The notes under the pieces are model-generated. The model searched no databases. It saw only the letters and a list, made by a program, of their open reading frames with translations, and was not told where the DNA came from. Below, piece by piece: positions 16,687 to 25,337 of a DNA stretch of 64,000 nucleotides. The stretch lies in assembly GCA_965203755.1 (NCBI GenBank), contig OZ241910.1:1240001-1304000 (forward strand), in the 5' to 3' direction. A program made the position numbers and the translations under genes. The stretch is from UBA6055 sp965203755 (GTDB taxonomy: Bacteria > Chloroflexota > Anaerolineae > Aggregatilineales > Phototrophicaceae). Position 1 is the first letter of the stretch; every line of letters begins with the position of its first letter.

Positions 16687-19600
16687 TTAAAATCCCAAAA
16701 TCTGCGCGGCGCGGTCGAGGCTGCCGACGCTGTAATAGCGGGCATCGGGATGATGGGCGAAGAGGGCGGCGGTGCTTTGTTCGGGCAGCCACTGCCATGA
16801 TTCGGTCAGGCTCATGCCAAGCTCATCGGCAAGCTGCGGCAAAAGCTGCATGACCAGCCGATGGTCTTCCAAATCGGGGCAGGCTGGATAGCCCCAGCTA
16901 TAGCGCTTGCCCTGTCCTTCGGCGATGCCCAGCTGCCCCTGCGCCAGTTTGGTCAGGTAATTGGCGGCGGCTTCGGCAGCCTGAACCGCCAAACCATGAA
17001 AGAAATAGGCTTCGCTGTATTCGCTGGCGGCTTGCAGACGCTCCAATTCGGCCGTGGCGGCATGGCCGACGGTGACCGTTTGCAAGACCATCACATCGAC
17101 TTGGCCGCGGTCAATGCCGGCGAAGTAATCACTGATGCACAGGAAATCACCGCCGGGCTGCCGCGGGAAAGCGAAACGGGCGCTTTCGACTTTTTGGCCG
17201 GATTGGGCATAGGCCTCCGCATCCCAGACAATCAACTCATCGCCGGCGCCGTTGACCGGCAGATAAGCATAAACCGCCTGTGGCTGAAGCGTGGCTTTTT
17301 TGGCGGCGGCTTTGGACATGCGCTCCAGCCGCGCTTCAAATTCGGCCGCCAGTTTTTGCCAGGCGGCGCCTTGCGCGTTCTTCGCCCCCCAAGACAAGCG
17401 GAACAGTTCGGCTTTGTGCAAATGCCGCAAGACGATTTCCAGCGGCATCGCGCGAATGACGCGGGAGCCCCAAAACGGCGGTTCAGGGATGGCGGGCGCA
17501 TCTTTGACGGTTTTGCCGGCCGGCTGACGGCGGGTTCGCCGGCGCCGCGGTTTGCGGTTCATCTCGGCATAAGCCTCATGGAACACCTCGTCAACAAACT
17601 GGGCGCGGCGGTCGGCATCCAGCAATTGGTCAACCACCGCCAGCCCCTCAAAGGCATCCTTGCAATAGAAGACGCCGGCATCATAGGGTTCGCGGGTGTC
17701 ATCAAGGAAAAGGATGCGGCGGCCAAAGCGGCGGTTGATGGCGGCGCCGCCCACCAGGACCGGAATGTGCAGGCCGCGGCGTCCGAGTTCGTTGACAATC
17801 AGGGGCATCTGCTTGGATGTGCTGACCAGCAAAGCCGAAAGCCCGATGGCATCGGCGCGGCATTCGACCGCCTTTTCGATGATGGTGTTGGCTGGCACTT
17901 GTTTGCCGAGGTCATGGACGGTATAGCCGTTGTTGGTGAGGATGGTCTTAACCAGATTTTTGCCAATGTCATGGACGTCGCCATAGACCGTCGCCAGCAC
18001 CAAGGTGCCTTTGCTTGCGCCTTCAGCTTTATCCATAAAACCCTCAAGATAGGCGACCGACTGTTTCATCACTTCGGCGGATTGCAGCACAAAGGGCAGG
18101 ATAAGTTCGCCGGCGCCGAACCGGTCGCCGACTTCTTTCATCGCCGGGAGCAGGACCTGGTTCAGGACGCCAATCGCATCCTGGCGGTCCAAGCAGCCGT
18201 CGATCAAGGCTTCGACGCCTTCTTTTTTGCGATGGAGAATGTGCCAGCGCAATGCCTGTTCGGCGGTCATATCGGCCGTGGGATCCTGGACTTCCGCCCC
18301 GGCCAGTTGAACATCATGATCCTCAAAGTATTGGATGAAGCGCGGCAAGGCATCGGCATCGCGGTTAAAAATCAGGTCTTCGGCGATTTTACGCTGGTCG
18401 GGCGGGATTTCGGCATAGGGCGTGATATGAGACGGGTTGACGATAGCCATATCCAGCCCGGCTTTGACCGCATGAAAGAGGAAGACGCTGTTTAAGACGC
18501 CACGGGCTGCCTGACCGACGCCGAAGCTGACATTGCTAATGCCAAGCGCGGTCATCACGCCGGGTATGTGCCGCTTAATCAGCCGAATGCCTTCAATGGT
18601 TTCGACGGCGCCGTTACGCAGGGCTTCCTGCCCGGTGGTGAGGGGAAAGGTCAGGTCATCAAAGATAAGGTCTTCGGGCGACATGCCATATTCCGCCAGC
18701 GCGATGTCGGTGATGCGCCGGGCGATTTCCAGCTTTTTTTCGCGGGTGTGCGCCATGCCGTCTTCGTCGATGGTCATTGACAAGACGGCGGCGCCGTGCT
18801 TTTTGGCAATCGGCAAAACCGCGTCAAGGCGGCCGCGTCCGTTTTCAAGATTATTGCCGTTAATTATGCCGCGCCCCGGATAGAGCGACAGGGCGGCTTC
18901 AGCCACATCGGCTTCGGTGGTGTCAATGATGAGCGGCGCCGCGACCGCCATCGACAGCTTCTTAACCAGTTTTCGCATTTGGTCTTTTTCATCATCGCGT
19001 TCGGTGAGGGCAACGGCGACATCAAGCATGTGGGCGCCGCCTTCCACCTGCCCGATGGCAATCTGGACGATGCTGTCGTAGTCGTCTTGCAGCAAGAGCC
19101 GTTTCACTTTGCGGCTGCCCTGACTGTTGACCCGCTCGCCGATGAGGGTGGGCCCGGGATTTTGCATCATGCGGGTCGCGGTCATGCCGCTGGATGCCTG
19201 CGGCGCGTGAATGACCTGGCGCTGTTTGGGCGCTTGCCGCTTGGCATTTTCTGCCAGGGTTTGCTGATAGGTCTTGCCATGCACTTTGTGATAGAGCCGG
19301 GCAATGTGCGCGGGGGTGGCGCCGCAGCAGCCGCCGACCACATTGACGCCCCAACGGGCAAATTCGCTGACCCGCTGGCTAAAGGGCTCGGGCTGCATCG
19401 GATAGACGGCTTCGCCATCGACGTTGATAGGCAAGCCAGCATTGGGCAGGACGCTGATGGGAAAACGCGACCGTTCAACCAGATATTGGATCGGCTGGCG
19501 CATATATTCGGGTCCGGTCGAGCAGTTCATGCCCAGCACATCTATGGGAAGCGGTTCCAGCGTCGTCAAAGCGCCGGCAATATCGGTGCCGAAAAGCATC

Positions 19601-20244
19601 CGACCGCTGACATCAAGCGTAATTTGCACCTGAAGCGGAATGCGCTGGCGGCTGTCGGCGAAATAGCGGTTGATGCCATAAACGGCCGCCTTGACTTCCA
19701 GAATGTCCTGGCTGGTTTCTATGAGCAGCAGATCGGCGCCGCCTTCAACCAGGCCCTGCGCCTGTTCATAAAACAGATCCGCCAGTTCATCAAAGCTGAT
19801 GTCGCTCAAATCGGGGTCATCGCCGGAGGGCAGCTTGCCGCTGGGTCCAAGGCTGCCGGCGACAAAACGCTGGATGCCGCTGGTCTGCTCGAATTGGTCA
19901 CAAGCGGCGCGCGCGATTTGGGCGGCGGCGCGGTTGATTTCCAGCACGCGTTCGCCAAGCCCATGCTCGGCCAAAGTCAGGCGGTTGCCGCGAAAGGTAT
20001 TGGTCTCGACTGCCTCGCTGCCGACCCGCAGGAAGGATTCGTGGATTTCGCGGATGATGTCCGGGCGGCTGATGACCAGCGCATCGAGGCAGTCCTGATA
20101 TTGTGGGCCGCCATAATCTTCGGCAGTCAGATCATAAGCCTGAATGCTGGTGCCCATCGCCCCGTCAAAAATGACGATATGGTCGTCAATCGCATCAAGA
20201 TAGCGCCGATTGGTGAAGGGAAGGTTTTTTACAGCATGGTTCAT
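16687..20244 (-). CDS. metH: Cobalamin-dependent methionine synthase
   Basis: The 1185-residue enzyme transfers the methyl group of 5-methyl-THF to homocysteine through methylcobalamin. Domains run in the standard order. The homocysteine barrel (about 1-330) has GMNCSTGP and GGCCGATPAH as zinc ligands. The pterin-binding domain (about 355-640) starts at GERVNSQGSRK. The B12 cap and Rossmann domain follow, with DVHDIGKNLV near 755. The C-terminal reactivation domain has RYSWGYPACPD. ATG 20244 is preceded by AAGGAGT; an upstream in-frame ATG 20274 lacks one. The homocysteine-binding half is paralogous to the fusion gene at 14-16 kb, giving this genome both enzymes. Confidence 0.95.
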   Translation of the reverse strand: MNHAVKNLPFTNRRYLDAIDDHIVIFDGAMGTSIQAYDLTAEDYGGPQYQDCLDALVISRPDIIREIHESFLRVGSEAVETNTFRGNRLTLAEHGLGERVLEINRAAAQIARAACDQFEQTSGIQRFVAGSLGPSGKLPSGDDPDLSDISFDELADLFYEQAQGLVEGGADLLLIETSQDILEVKAAVYGINRYFADSRQRIPLQVQITLDVSGRMLFGTDIAGALTTLEPLPIDVLGMNCSTGPEYMRQPIQYLVERSRFPISVLPNAGLPINVDGEAVYPMQPEPFSQRVSEFARWGVNVVGGCCGATPAHIARLYHKVHGKTYQQTLAENAKRQAPKQRQVIHAPQASSGMTATRMMQNPGPTLIGERVNSQGSRKVKRLLLQDDYDSIVQIAIGQVEGGAHMLDVAVALTERDDEKDQMRKLVKKLSMAVAAPLIIDTTEADVAEAALSLYPGRGIINGNNLENGRGRLDAVLPIAKKHGAAVLSMTIDEDGMAHTREKKLEIARRITDIALAEYGMSPEDLIFDDLTFPLTTGQEALRNGAVETIEGIRLIKRHIPGVMTALGISNVSFGVGQAARGVLNSVFLFHAVKAGLDMAIVNPSHITPYAEIPPDQRKIAEDLIFNRDADALPRFIQYFEDHDVQLAGAEVQDPTADMTAEQALRWHILHRKKEGVEALIDGCLDRQDAIGVLNQVLLPAMKEVGDRFGAGELILPFVLQSAEVMKQSVAYLEGFMDKAEGASKGTLVLATVYGDVHDIGKNLVKTILTNNGYTVHDLGKQVPANTIIEKAVECRADAIGLSALLVSTSKQMPLIVNELGRRGLHIPVLVGGAAINRRFGRRILFLDDTREPYDAGVFYCKDAFEGLAVVDQLLDADRRAQFVDEVFHEAYAEMNRKPRRRRTRRQPAGKTVKDAPAIPEPPFWGSRVIRAMPLEIVLRHLHKAELFRLSWGAKNAQGAAWQKLAAEFEARLERMSKAAAKKATLQPQAVYAYLPVNGAGDELIVWDAEAYAQSGQKVESARFAFPRQPGGDFLCISDYFAGIDRGQVDVMVLQTVTVGHAATAELERLQAASEYSEAYFFHGLAVQAAEAAANYLTKLAQGQLGIAEGQGKRYSWGYPACPDLEDHRLVMQLLPQLADELGMSLTESWQWLPEQSTAALFAHHPDARYYSVGSLDRAAQILGF

Positions 20245-20359
20245 CGGGCGGACTCCTTCGGGCTTTGCACCCAATATGTCGCTATGGCGCAGACGGGGTC
20301 GCGGCGGCGGCCTGAACCCTAAATGATTTTAGCAAAAGCCGGGGTATTCGTCTGTAGGG

Positions 20360-20409
20360 GGATATTAGCCGTAGTTTCTGCGACCATACATTGGGGTTTG
20401 CCCTTATCC
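20360..20409 (-). promoter_or_regulatory. Possible structured leader element upstream of metH
   Basis: On the minus strand GGATA (20409-20405) and TATCC (20364-20360) enclose a conserved-looking core with GGGCAAACC, CGCAGAAAC and ACGGCTAA. These pieces resemble the c-di-GMP-I (GEMM) aptamer core, which has GGCAAACC, GACGCAAAGC and GG..CUAA. The internal hairpin (CCA/TGG) is weak and the match is partial. A cobalamin or SAM riboswitch would be expected here, but I do not see those signatures. Confidence 0.25.
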
Positions 20410-20446
20410 AACTGGACAGCAAAGACGTTGGTGTTCGCTGCCCGCC

Positions 20447-21559
20447 TCAATCATTCAGGATTGCCGCCAGCGCGCGGGACAGCTTGCTGGCTTCATCGGT
20501 AAACATGTAGCGCCGCCGCGGCAGCTTGGCCATATTGGCGCGCCAGCGCAGCCAGTCGTCGCTGGTGATGGCGCTGAACGTTCTGGCGGCGTCCTCTGGG
20601 CTGCTCTCGTTGAGAACCAATCCGATTTGGTGTTTCTCCACCTCGCCGGCGTCTTCGCCCGGCCGAACAATCAGCGGTTTCTGAAAGAAGCAGGCCTCAT
20701 AGTATCGAATGGAACGGTGCCAAGATTCAGGCGGGAACGGCGAGAGGCAGGCTTGTACCATGTCCACGCCCCCGTACAGCCGCGGCAGATCATCGGGATG
20801 CTGGAAGCTCCCATAGAACTTGATGTCCGGATTGCTGTGAAGAAAGCTGTCGAAGCCGCGGAGCTTTGGCGCCGCTGGCCCGGCGATGACAATCTTGAAC
20901 CTTCCACTCGGCAGCCTGTTCAGGCATTCAAGAAATTCCAGCGACCACCGGTGCCGTATCACCCCAAACCAGCCAATCACAAGCGGTCGGTCAAGCAGGG
21001 GAAGGCCGTTTTTTGGTATGCTTCCTCTTGTGCGCGAGGCTTCGATCTTCGTCTCCATGAGCAGGCTTTGCTTGCGCGTCTTCAGCCAGCCGAAAAAATA
21101 GTGACGCAGTCCAGCTGAGTCAAGTATCAGGAGACGGCATCGGCGGACAGCGAACCGGTCAATTGCCCGCATCAGTTTTCCCCGCCAGCCCGGCGCGGTT
21201 TGAGCCGGCCGGAGATACATCACATTGAGTATCATCGGTCGTCTTCCCAAGCCTAATCCCGCTATAAGCGCAATAAGCACCATATCCGCGCTGAATGCGT
21301 ATGTGAGTTGGCTGTGCCTCATCGCCGCCCGAACTTTTGGGATTGCCCGCAGCAGTGTTGGCAGCCGCCTCAAGTAGGCTTCATTCTGAATGTGCCCCAG
21401 GATAGTTACTCTACTGTCGACGATTCTGCCCATATAAAAGGGGCCGCGAAAAGACATGACCTTGACTTGGAAGCCAGCCTGTCGCAGCAAATCAACCTGC
21501 GCCATCATTATAGGATTGGTCGCTCGCCGCACCAGGCAAAGGATTCGCGTTGAAGCCAT
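20447..21559 (-). CDS. Family 4 glycosyltransferase
   Basis: The 370-residue protein has a GT-B fold. The N-terminal half carries ILCLVRRATNPIMMAQVDLL, and the C-terminal half has RPLVIGWFGVIRHRWSLEFL, FKIVIAGPA, IKFYGSFQHPDDLPRLYGGV and a YYEACFFQKPLIVR segment equivalent to the EX7E sugar-nucleotide site. It probably adds a hexose to a lipid or polysaccharide at the inner face of the membrane. It begins 20 bases after the ADP-ribosylglycohydrolase gene and may be read through from it, but functionally it looks unrelated. Confidence 0.75.
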   Translation of the reverse strand: MASTRILCLVRRATNPIMMAQVDLLRQAGFQVKVMSFRGPFYMGRIVDSRVTILGHIQNEAYLRRLPTLLRAIPKVRAAMRHSQLTYAFSADMVLIALIAGLGLGRRPMILNVMYLRPAQTAPGWRGKLMRAIDRFAVRRCRLLILDSAGLRHYFFGWLKTRKQSLLMETKIEASRTRGSIPKNGLPLLDRPLVIGWFGVIRHRWSLEFLECLNRLPSGRFKIVIAGPAAPKLRGFDSFLHSNPDIKFYGSFQHPDDLPRLYGGVDMVQACLSPFPPESWHRSIRYYEACFFQKPLIVRPGEDAGEVEKHQIGLVLNESSPEDAARTFSAITSDDWLRWRANMAKLPRRRYMFTDEASKLSRALAAILND

Positions 21560-21579
21560 GTTCTGCCTTTACTTCAAAA

Positions 21580-22890
21580 TTAAGGCTGCCCATCCAATAC
21601 CTGCTGCGCCTGCACGGCAAAACGTTCGGTCAGATCATCCAGCGCGAAGGTCTGCCTGCCGATAAGATAGGTATGCACCTTGTTATTGAAGCTGCTCCAC
21701 CAATGCTGCGGGATGGCATCTTTGCCATAGGCGGCGCCGAAAATGCTGCCGGCGGTGGCGGCGGTGCAGTCGTTGTCATAACCCATCGCGACGGTATGCC
21801 CAATGACCTTGCTGAAATCATCGCCGCCGATAAGCAGCCCGAAGATGGTCAGGCAGGCGTTGTTGACGGCGTGGACTTTGTGCATGCCGGCATGACGTTC
21901 GGCAACGGCAGCGTAGCCATCGCGGTAATCCTTAACCGCGGGCGCCGCATCCAATGCCCAGCGAACTTCGCGCGCCAGCAGACAGTCGGCCGGTATCTCC
22001 TGCAAGCCGGCCTCAAGCGCCTGGATTGGATCGCCCAGGGCGAATGCGGCGGCGATGGCGGCGGCAAAGTACATTGACCCATAGATGCCGTTGCGGCGAT
22101 GGCTGATGTAAGCGTCGCGGTAAGCGAATTCAGCCGCCTTCTCTGGATAGCCCGGCGCCGCATAGCCCCAAGGGTCACAGCGAATATCGGCGCCGATGAA
22201 CTGCTCGCAGGGGTTATCGACGTCGGCGGCGTCCAGCGGCGGCGCTCCCGCGCGGAGATTAGCCAGCGCGATGCCTTCGGCGGTGAATGCAAATGGCAGA
22301 TATCGCACCCAGGCCGCGCCGACATCCTCAATGCTGAAGTCCAGCCCGTATTCCTCAAGGATGACCAAGCCAAGCTGCGTATAGATAATATCATCATCGG
22401 TAGGCACGCCGTCCATCTCCGCCGGCGTGAAGTGACTGCGCCGGCTGGTCTCATATTGGAGTTCATGGGGCCTTTCTGCTTGGCTCCAATAATCGACCAG
22501 CGGATATGCGTCGCCAAGATAGGCTGCCCACCGTTCCATTCTGTCGGGCATCCAGCCTTCAACAATCGAGCCGAGCGTGCAGCCGGCGCAGCGTCCGATG
22601 AACGCGCCTTCAACCCGCTGGACATAGTTTGAGGGCAGCGTCGACCAGTAACGGCGCGCGCCTGGCGGCCGCAGCGCCTGGATCGCCGCCAGGTCATTCG
22701 GTTCGGCCTGCGTCAGCGCCTCATCGTCCGGCAGCGCTATCATCTCGTCCAGCTTAGTTTGCAGCAGCGCCTCGATTTCCGCTAACTTCTCTTCCAGCCC
22801 ACTGGCGCCATATTCGGCTTTGAGCATTGCCCAGCGATGGATGTTCTCTTCCCAATTCATAAGTCGTTTTGGATAATTGATAAGGGGCAT
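21580..22890 (-). CDS. ADP-ribosylglycohydrolase family protein (first of two)
   Basis: The 436-residue protein starts at ATG 22890, which has CGGAGAT in front of it; an ATG at 22908 is less likely. The family removes ADP-ribose or related N-glycosidic groups using two Mg2+ ions. Metal-binding residues are visible in PTDDD (about 160) and DNDCTAATAGSIFGA (about 370), and the AFIGRCAGCTLGS segment is the usual fold start after an N-terminal helical extension of about 100 residues. A good promoter lies upstream (22971-22999), so it may be a separate transcription unit next to the nucleoside locus. The true substrate may be a small nucleoside rather than a modified protein. Confidence 0.8.
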   Translation of the reverse strand: MPLINYPKRLMNWEENIHRWAMLKAEYGASGLEEKLAEIEALLQTKLDEMIALPDDEALTQAEPNDLAAIQALRPPGARRYWSTLPSNYVQRVEGAFIGRCAGCTLGSIVEGWMPDRMERWAAYLGDAYPLVDYWSQAERPHELQYETSRRSHFTPAEMDGVPTDDDIIYTQLGLVILEEYGLDFSIEDVGAAWVRYLPFAFTAEGIALANLRAGAPPLDAADVDNPCEQFIGADIRCDPWGYAAPGYPEKAAEFAYRDAYISHRRNGIYGSMYFAAAIAAAFALGDPIQALEAGLQEIPADCLLAREVRWALDAAPAVKDYRDGYAAVAERHAGMHKVHAVNNACLTIFGLLIGGDDFSKVIGHTVAMGYDNDCTAATAGSIFGAAYGKDAIPQHWWSSFNNKVHTYLIGRQTFALDDLTERFAVQAQQVLDGQP

Positions 22891-22970
22891 GATAATCTCC
22901 GGTTTCAATATAGTATCTAAATAGATGGCATAAACGAATTAACTCTGCTTGATGCGCTTCATTGCACAAG

Positions 22971-22999
22971 AGTATAACCACTGGCAGGACAGATTTCAA
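22971..22999 (-). promoter_or_regulatory. Promoter of the first ADP-ribosylglycohydrolase gene
   Basis: On the minus strand TTGAAA (22999-22994) and TATACT (22976-22971) are separated by exactly 17 bases, about 80 bases before the gene's ATG and 22 bases after the upstream gene's stop codon. Confidence 0.6.
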
Positions 23000-23020
23000 C
23001 AAACCGCATCTTGACACCCG

Positions 23021-23965
23021 TCAGGCATGGCGCAGCCGGTCGGCTTCCATCTGCACAATCCGGTCGCCGTCCACTTCGACGCAGACATTGACCAGAGGGC
23101 GATTTTGCCACGGCGGCAAAAGGCGGTCTCCCCATGCTGGCCAGGTCTTGCCGCGGCCCAAGCCGGCTGTCCCCACGCGGATGGGCCACAGCTTGGTCTT
23201 GAACAGCGACGGGTCAAGCAGATAGGCTATCGCGCTGGAATCATGGACAAACATCCCTTTGGCATCATAATGCGTTTCAAAGTAGTTCTGATAATGCGGG
23301 ATTATCCTGGCGATATGCGCTGACATCGGATTTTGATGTTCGGCATAGACGGCAATATCGGCGGGTGTCATGTGAACCTTGAGGGTGACATCCAGCCCGA
23401 CCATCGTGACCCGCCAGCCGGCGCCAAAAACCAGGTCGGCGGCTTCGGGATCGTTGCGGATGTTGGCTTCGGCGGCTGGACTGGCATTGCCTGGCGCCAG
23501 CGCATTCCCGCCCATCAGCACGACTTCATCAACCCAGTCGGCGATGCGCGGCTCAAGGCGCAAAGCCAAGGCGATATTGGTCAGCGGCCCCACTAGCACC
23601 AGCGTGATTTCACCCGGATTCGCCCGCAGCCGCTCAACGATAAACTGGGCGGCGCTCAAGTCAATCGGGACACCGGCCGGGTCTGGCAGGAAGATATTGC
23701 CCTGCCCATCCTCCCCATGCACATACGGCGCCGGACCCTCAAAAGGCCGGGTGAGCGGATGCTGCGCCCCTTTCGCCACCGGAATAGAGGTTCGTTCGGC
23801 GATTTCGAGCAGCCGCAGCGCATTGACAGTCGCCAAGTCGGTATGAACATTGCCGAAAATGGTCGTTAGGCCAACCACTTCAAGCTCCGGCGAACACAAG
23901 GCAAAAAATATCGCCATGGTGTCATCCACGCCGGGGTCGGTGTCAATAATGATTTTTCGCGCCAT
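23021..23965 (-). CDS. Nucleoside hydrolase (second of two)
   Basis: This 314-residue member of the inosine-uridine-preferring family has DTDPGVDDT at residues 8-16. It also shows the family's HGEDGQGN loop, VGPLTNIALAL, MGGNALAPGN and AEANIRNDPEAA. VHDSSAIAYLLDP supplies the catalytic-loop His-Asp, so this enzyme keeps the residue the first paralogue lacks. GAGGAT before the ATG is a fair ribosome site. It follows yjbQ by 15 bases in the transporter operon, which fits degradation of imported nucleosides to base and ribose in the cytosol. Confidence 0.9.
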   Translation of the reverse strand: MARKIIIDTDPGVDDTMAIFFALCSPELEVVGLTTIFGNVHTDLATVNALRLLEIAERTSIPVAKGAQHPLTRPFEGPAPYVHGEDGQGNIFLPDPAGVPIDLSAAQFIVERLRANPGEITLVLVGPLTNIALALRLEPRIADWVDEVVLMGGNALAPGNASPAAEANIRNDPEAADLVFGAGWRVTMVGLDVTLKVHMTPADIAVYAEHQNPMSAHIARIIPHYQNYFETHYDAKGMFVHDSSAIAYLLDPSLFKTKLWPIRVGTAGLGRGKTWPAWGDRLLPPWQNRPLVNVCVEVDGDRIVQMEADRLRHA

Positions 23966-23979
23966 CGTTCATCCTCAAG

Positions 23980-24387
23980 CTAGCCGGCGATTATTTTGAC
24001 TTGAATGCGGCGGCGGCGCGGGCCATCAAACTCATAGAACAGGATGCTCTGCGACCCGCCCAATAACAGCCGCCCCTCGCGAATCACCAGCATGACACTG
24101 TGCCCAACCAGCGCCGCCTTGATATGCCCGGCGGCATCGGCTGGGGTGTCATATTGATGGGCAAAGTCCAGCCGCATCGGCACCAGACGTTTGATATCGG
24201 CCAGAATATCGGCCGCCGTGGCCGCGTCCAAGGCCGAATTGACGGTGATGGCGGCGGTCGTATGAGGAACAATCAGGGCGCAAAGCCCATCTTGAACGGC
24301 GCTGCCGCTTACAATCCGCTTAATCCGGTCGGTGATATCAACCAGGGCATCGCCATGAGGAGTCTCGATATGAACCATGTTCAGCAT
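23980..24387 (-). CDS. YjbQ-family protein (UPF0047)
   Basis: The 135-residue protein matches the secondary thiamine-phosphate synthase/YjbQ family. It has GLCALIVPHTTAAITVN, the LGGSQSILFYEFDGPRRRRI end and the central DILADIKRLVP helix. Family members have weak thiamine-phosphate synthase activity, but their physiological role is unclear. The first two codons overlap the end of the PfkB gene, with ATG 24387 or 24378 as start, so translation is probably coupled. Its role among nucleoside genes is not obvious; binding a phosphorylated sugar or base intermediate is a guess. Confidence 0.85.
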   Translation of the reverse strand: MLNMVHIETPHGDALVDITDRIKRIVSGSAVQDGLCALIVPHTTAAITVNSALDAATAADILADIKRLVPMRLDFAHQYDTPADAAGHIKAALVGHSVMLVIREGRLLLGGSQSILFYEFDGPRRRRIQVKIIAG

Positions 24388-25337
24388 GACAGTTTTATCC
24401 CAGTGTTATTTGAATCCAAAACAGCCTGAACCTCTTCGCGGCTGGGTACATTGCTGCCGGCGCCGACTTTCTGCACGCTGGCTGCGCCCATCGCATTGGC
24501 GATTCGGCCGCAGTCTTTGAGCGGGAATTGATTGAGATGCGCCCATATCAAGGCGGCCGCAAACGAATCGCCGGCGCCAACCGCATCCACCAGCGGCGCC
24601 TTGTAGCCCGAACACACCGTCTCGATGCCTTGCGCCAGCATACAGCAGCCGGCTGCCGCCATCTTGATGACCATCAGCAAGCCGGGAAATTGACCGATTA
24701 ATTGGCGGCCGGCAGCCATGCCCGTCCCGCCAGCGGCGACCAGGGGAATTTCGTCTTCCGTCAGCATCAAGACATCAGTCAAACGCAATACCCGTTCAAG
24801 CTGCGGCGGCGGCAGCTGACCCAGAAAAGGCCCGACGTCCAGATACAAGGGCAGCCGGTGGTTTTCCAGAAAATCGAAAACACCTTCAAGCAAGGGCCGC
24901 AAGCGGTCTTCAACCAAGGCATATCCGGGCATAAACAGGGCATCGGCCGCCGACAGCAGACGGCGGGCTGTTTCGGTCATCGGGATGGGCGGCCCTTTGC
25001 CATAGTGCCCAAGAAAGACATGCCCGCCCTGCCGCCTGTCCGTGAGCGTCAGCACGGTGGTCGTGGCACTGTCTGATGATGCCGCCAGCGCCGAGATGTC
25101 CACGCCGGCGGCGCCCAAGGCCTGGCGCAGCATACGCCCCTGAAAATCAGCGCCGACCGCGCCCAGCGCCGCCGCTTCCAGCCCCATGTTCCTGGCCGCC
25201 AGAACCGTGCTGCAAGCCCCGCCGGGCTCAAACCGCAGCGTGGGAGACATCTGGTGGTCATCAACAGACAGCGGCAAGCGCGCATCCAGCAGCACATCGA
25301 CGACCAAATCGCCAACCGAGACCATCCGCTTATTCAT
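24381..25337 (-). CDS. PfkB-family sugar or nucleoside kinase
   Basis: This 318-residue kinase begins at ATG 25337, overlapping the end of the ADP-ribosylglycohydrolase gene by eight bases. It has a ribokinase-type start (VSVGDLVVDVLLD), a GGACSTVLAARNMGL segment and the anion hole and catalytic base in DAVGAGDSFAAAL near 249-261. The substrate is likely ribose or a nucleoside released by the neighbouring hydrolases, giving ribose 5-phosphate or a nucleotide. It belongs to the operon of transporters and N-glycosidases, which supports that reading. Kinase specificity cannot be fixed from motifs alone. Confidence 0.85.
   Translation of the reverse strand: MNKRMVSVGDLVVDVLLDARLPLSVDDHQMSPTLRFEPGGACSTVLAARNMGLEAAALGAVGADFQGRMLRQALGAAGVDISALAASSDSATTTVLTLTDRRQGGHVFLGHYGKGPPIPMTETARRLLSAADALFMPGYALVEDRLRPLLEGVFDFLENHRLPLYLDVGPFLGQLPPPQLERVLRLTDVLMLTEDEIPLVAAGGTGMAAGRQLIGQFPGLLMVIKMAAAGCCMLAQGIETVCSGYKAPLVDAVGAGDSFAAALIWAHLNQFPLKDCGRIANAMGAASVQKVGAGSNVPSREEVQAVLDSNNTGIKLSC

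Noticed and set aside
18796..20322. A 508-codon open frame opposite metH
   Set aside because: It is a reading of the complementary strand of a strongly conserved gene, with no ribosome site or recognisable domains.
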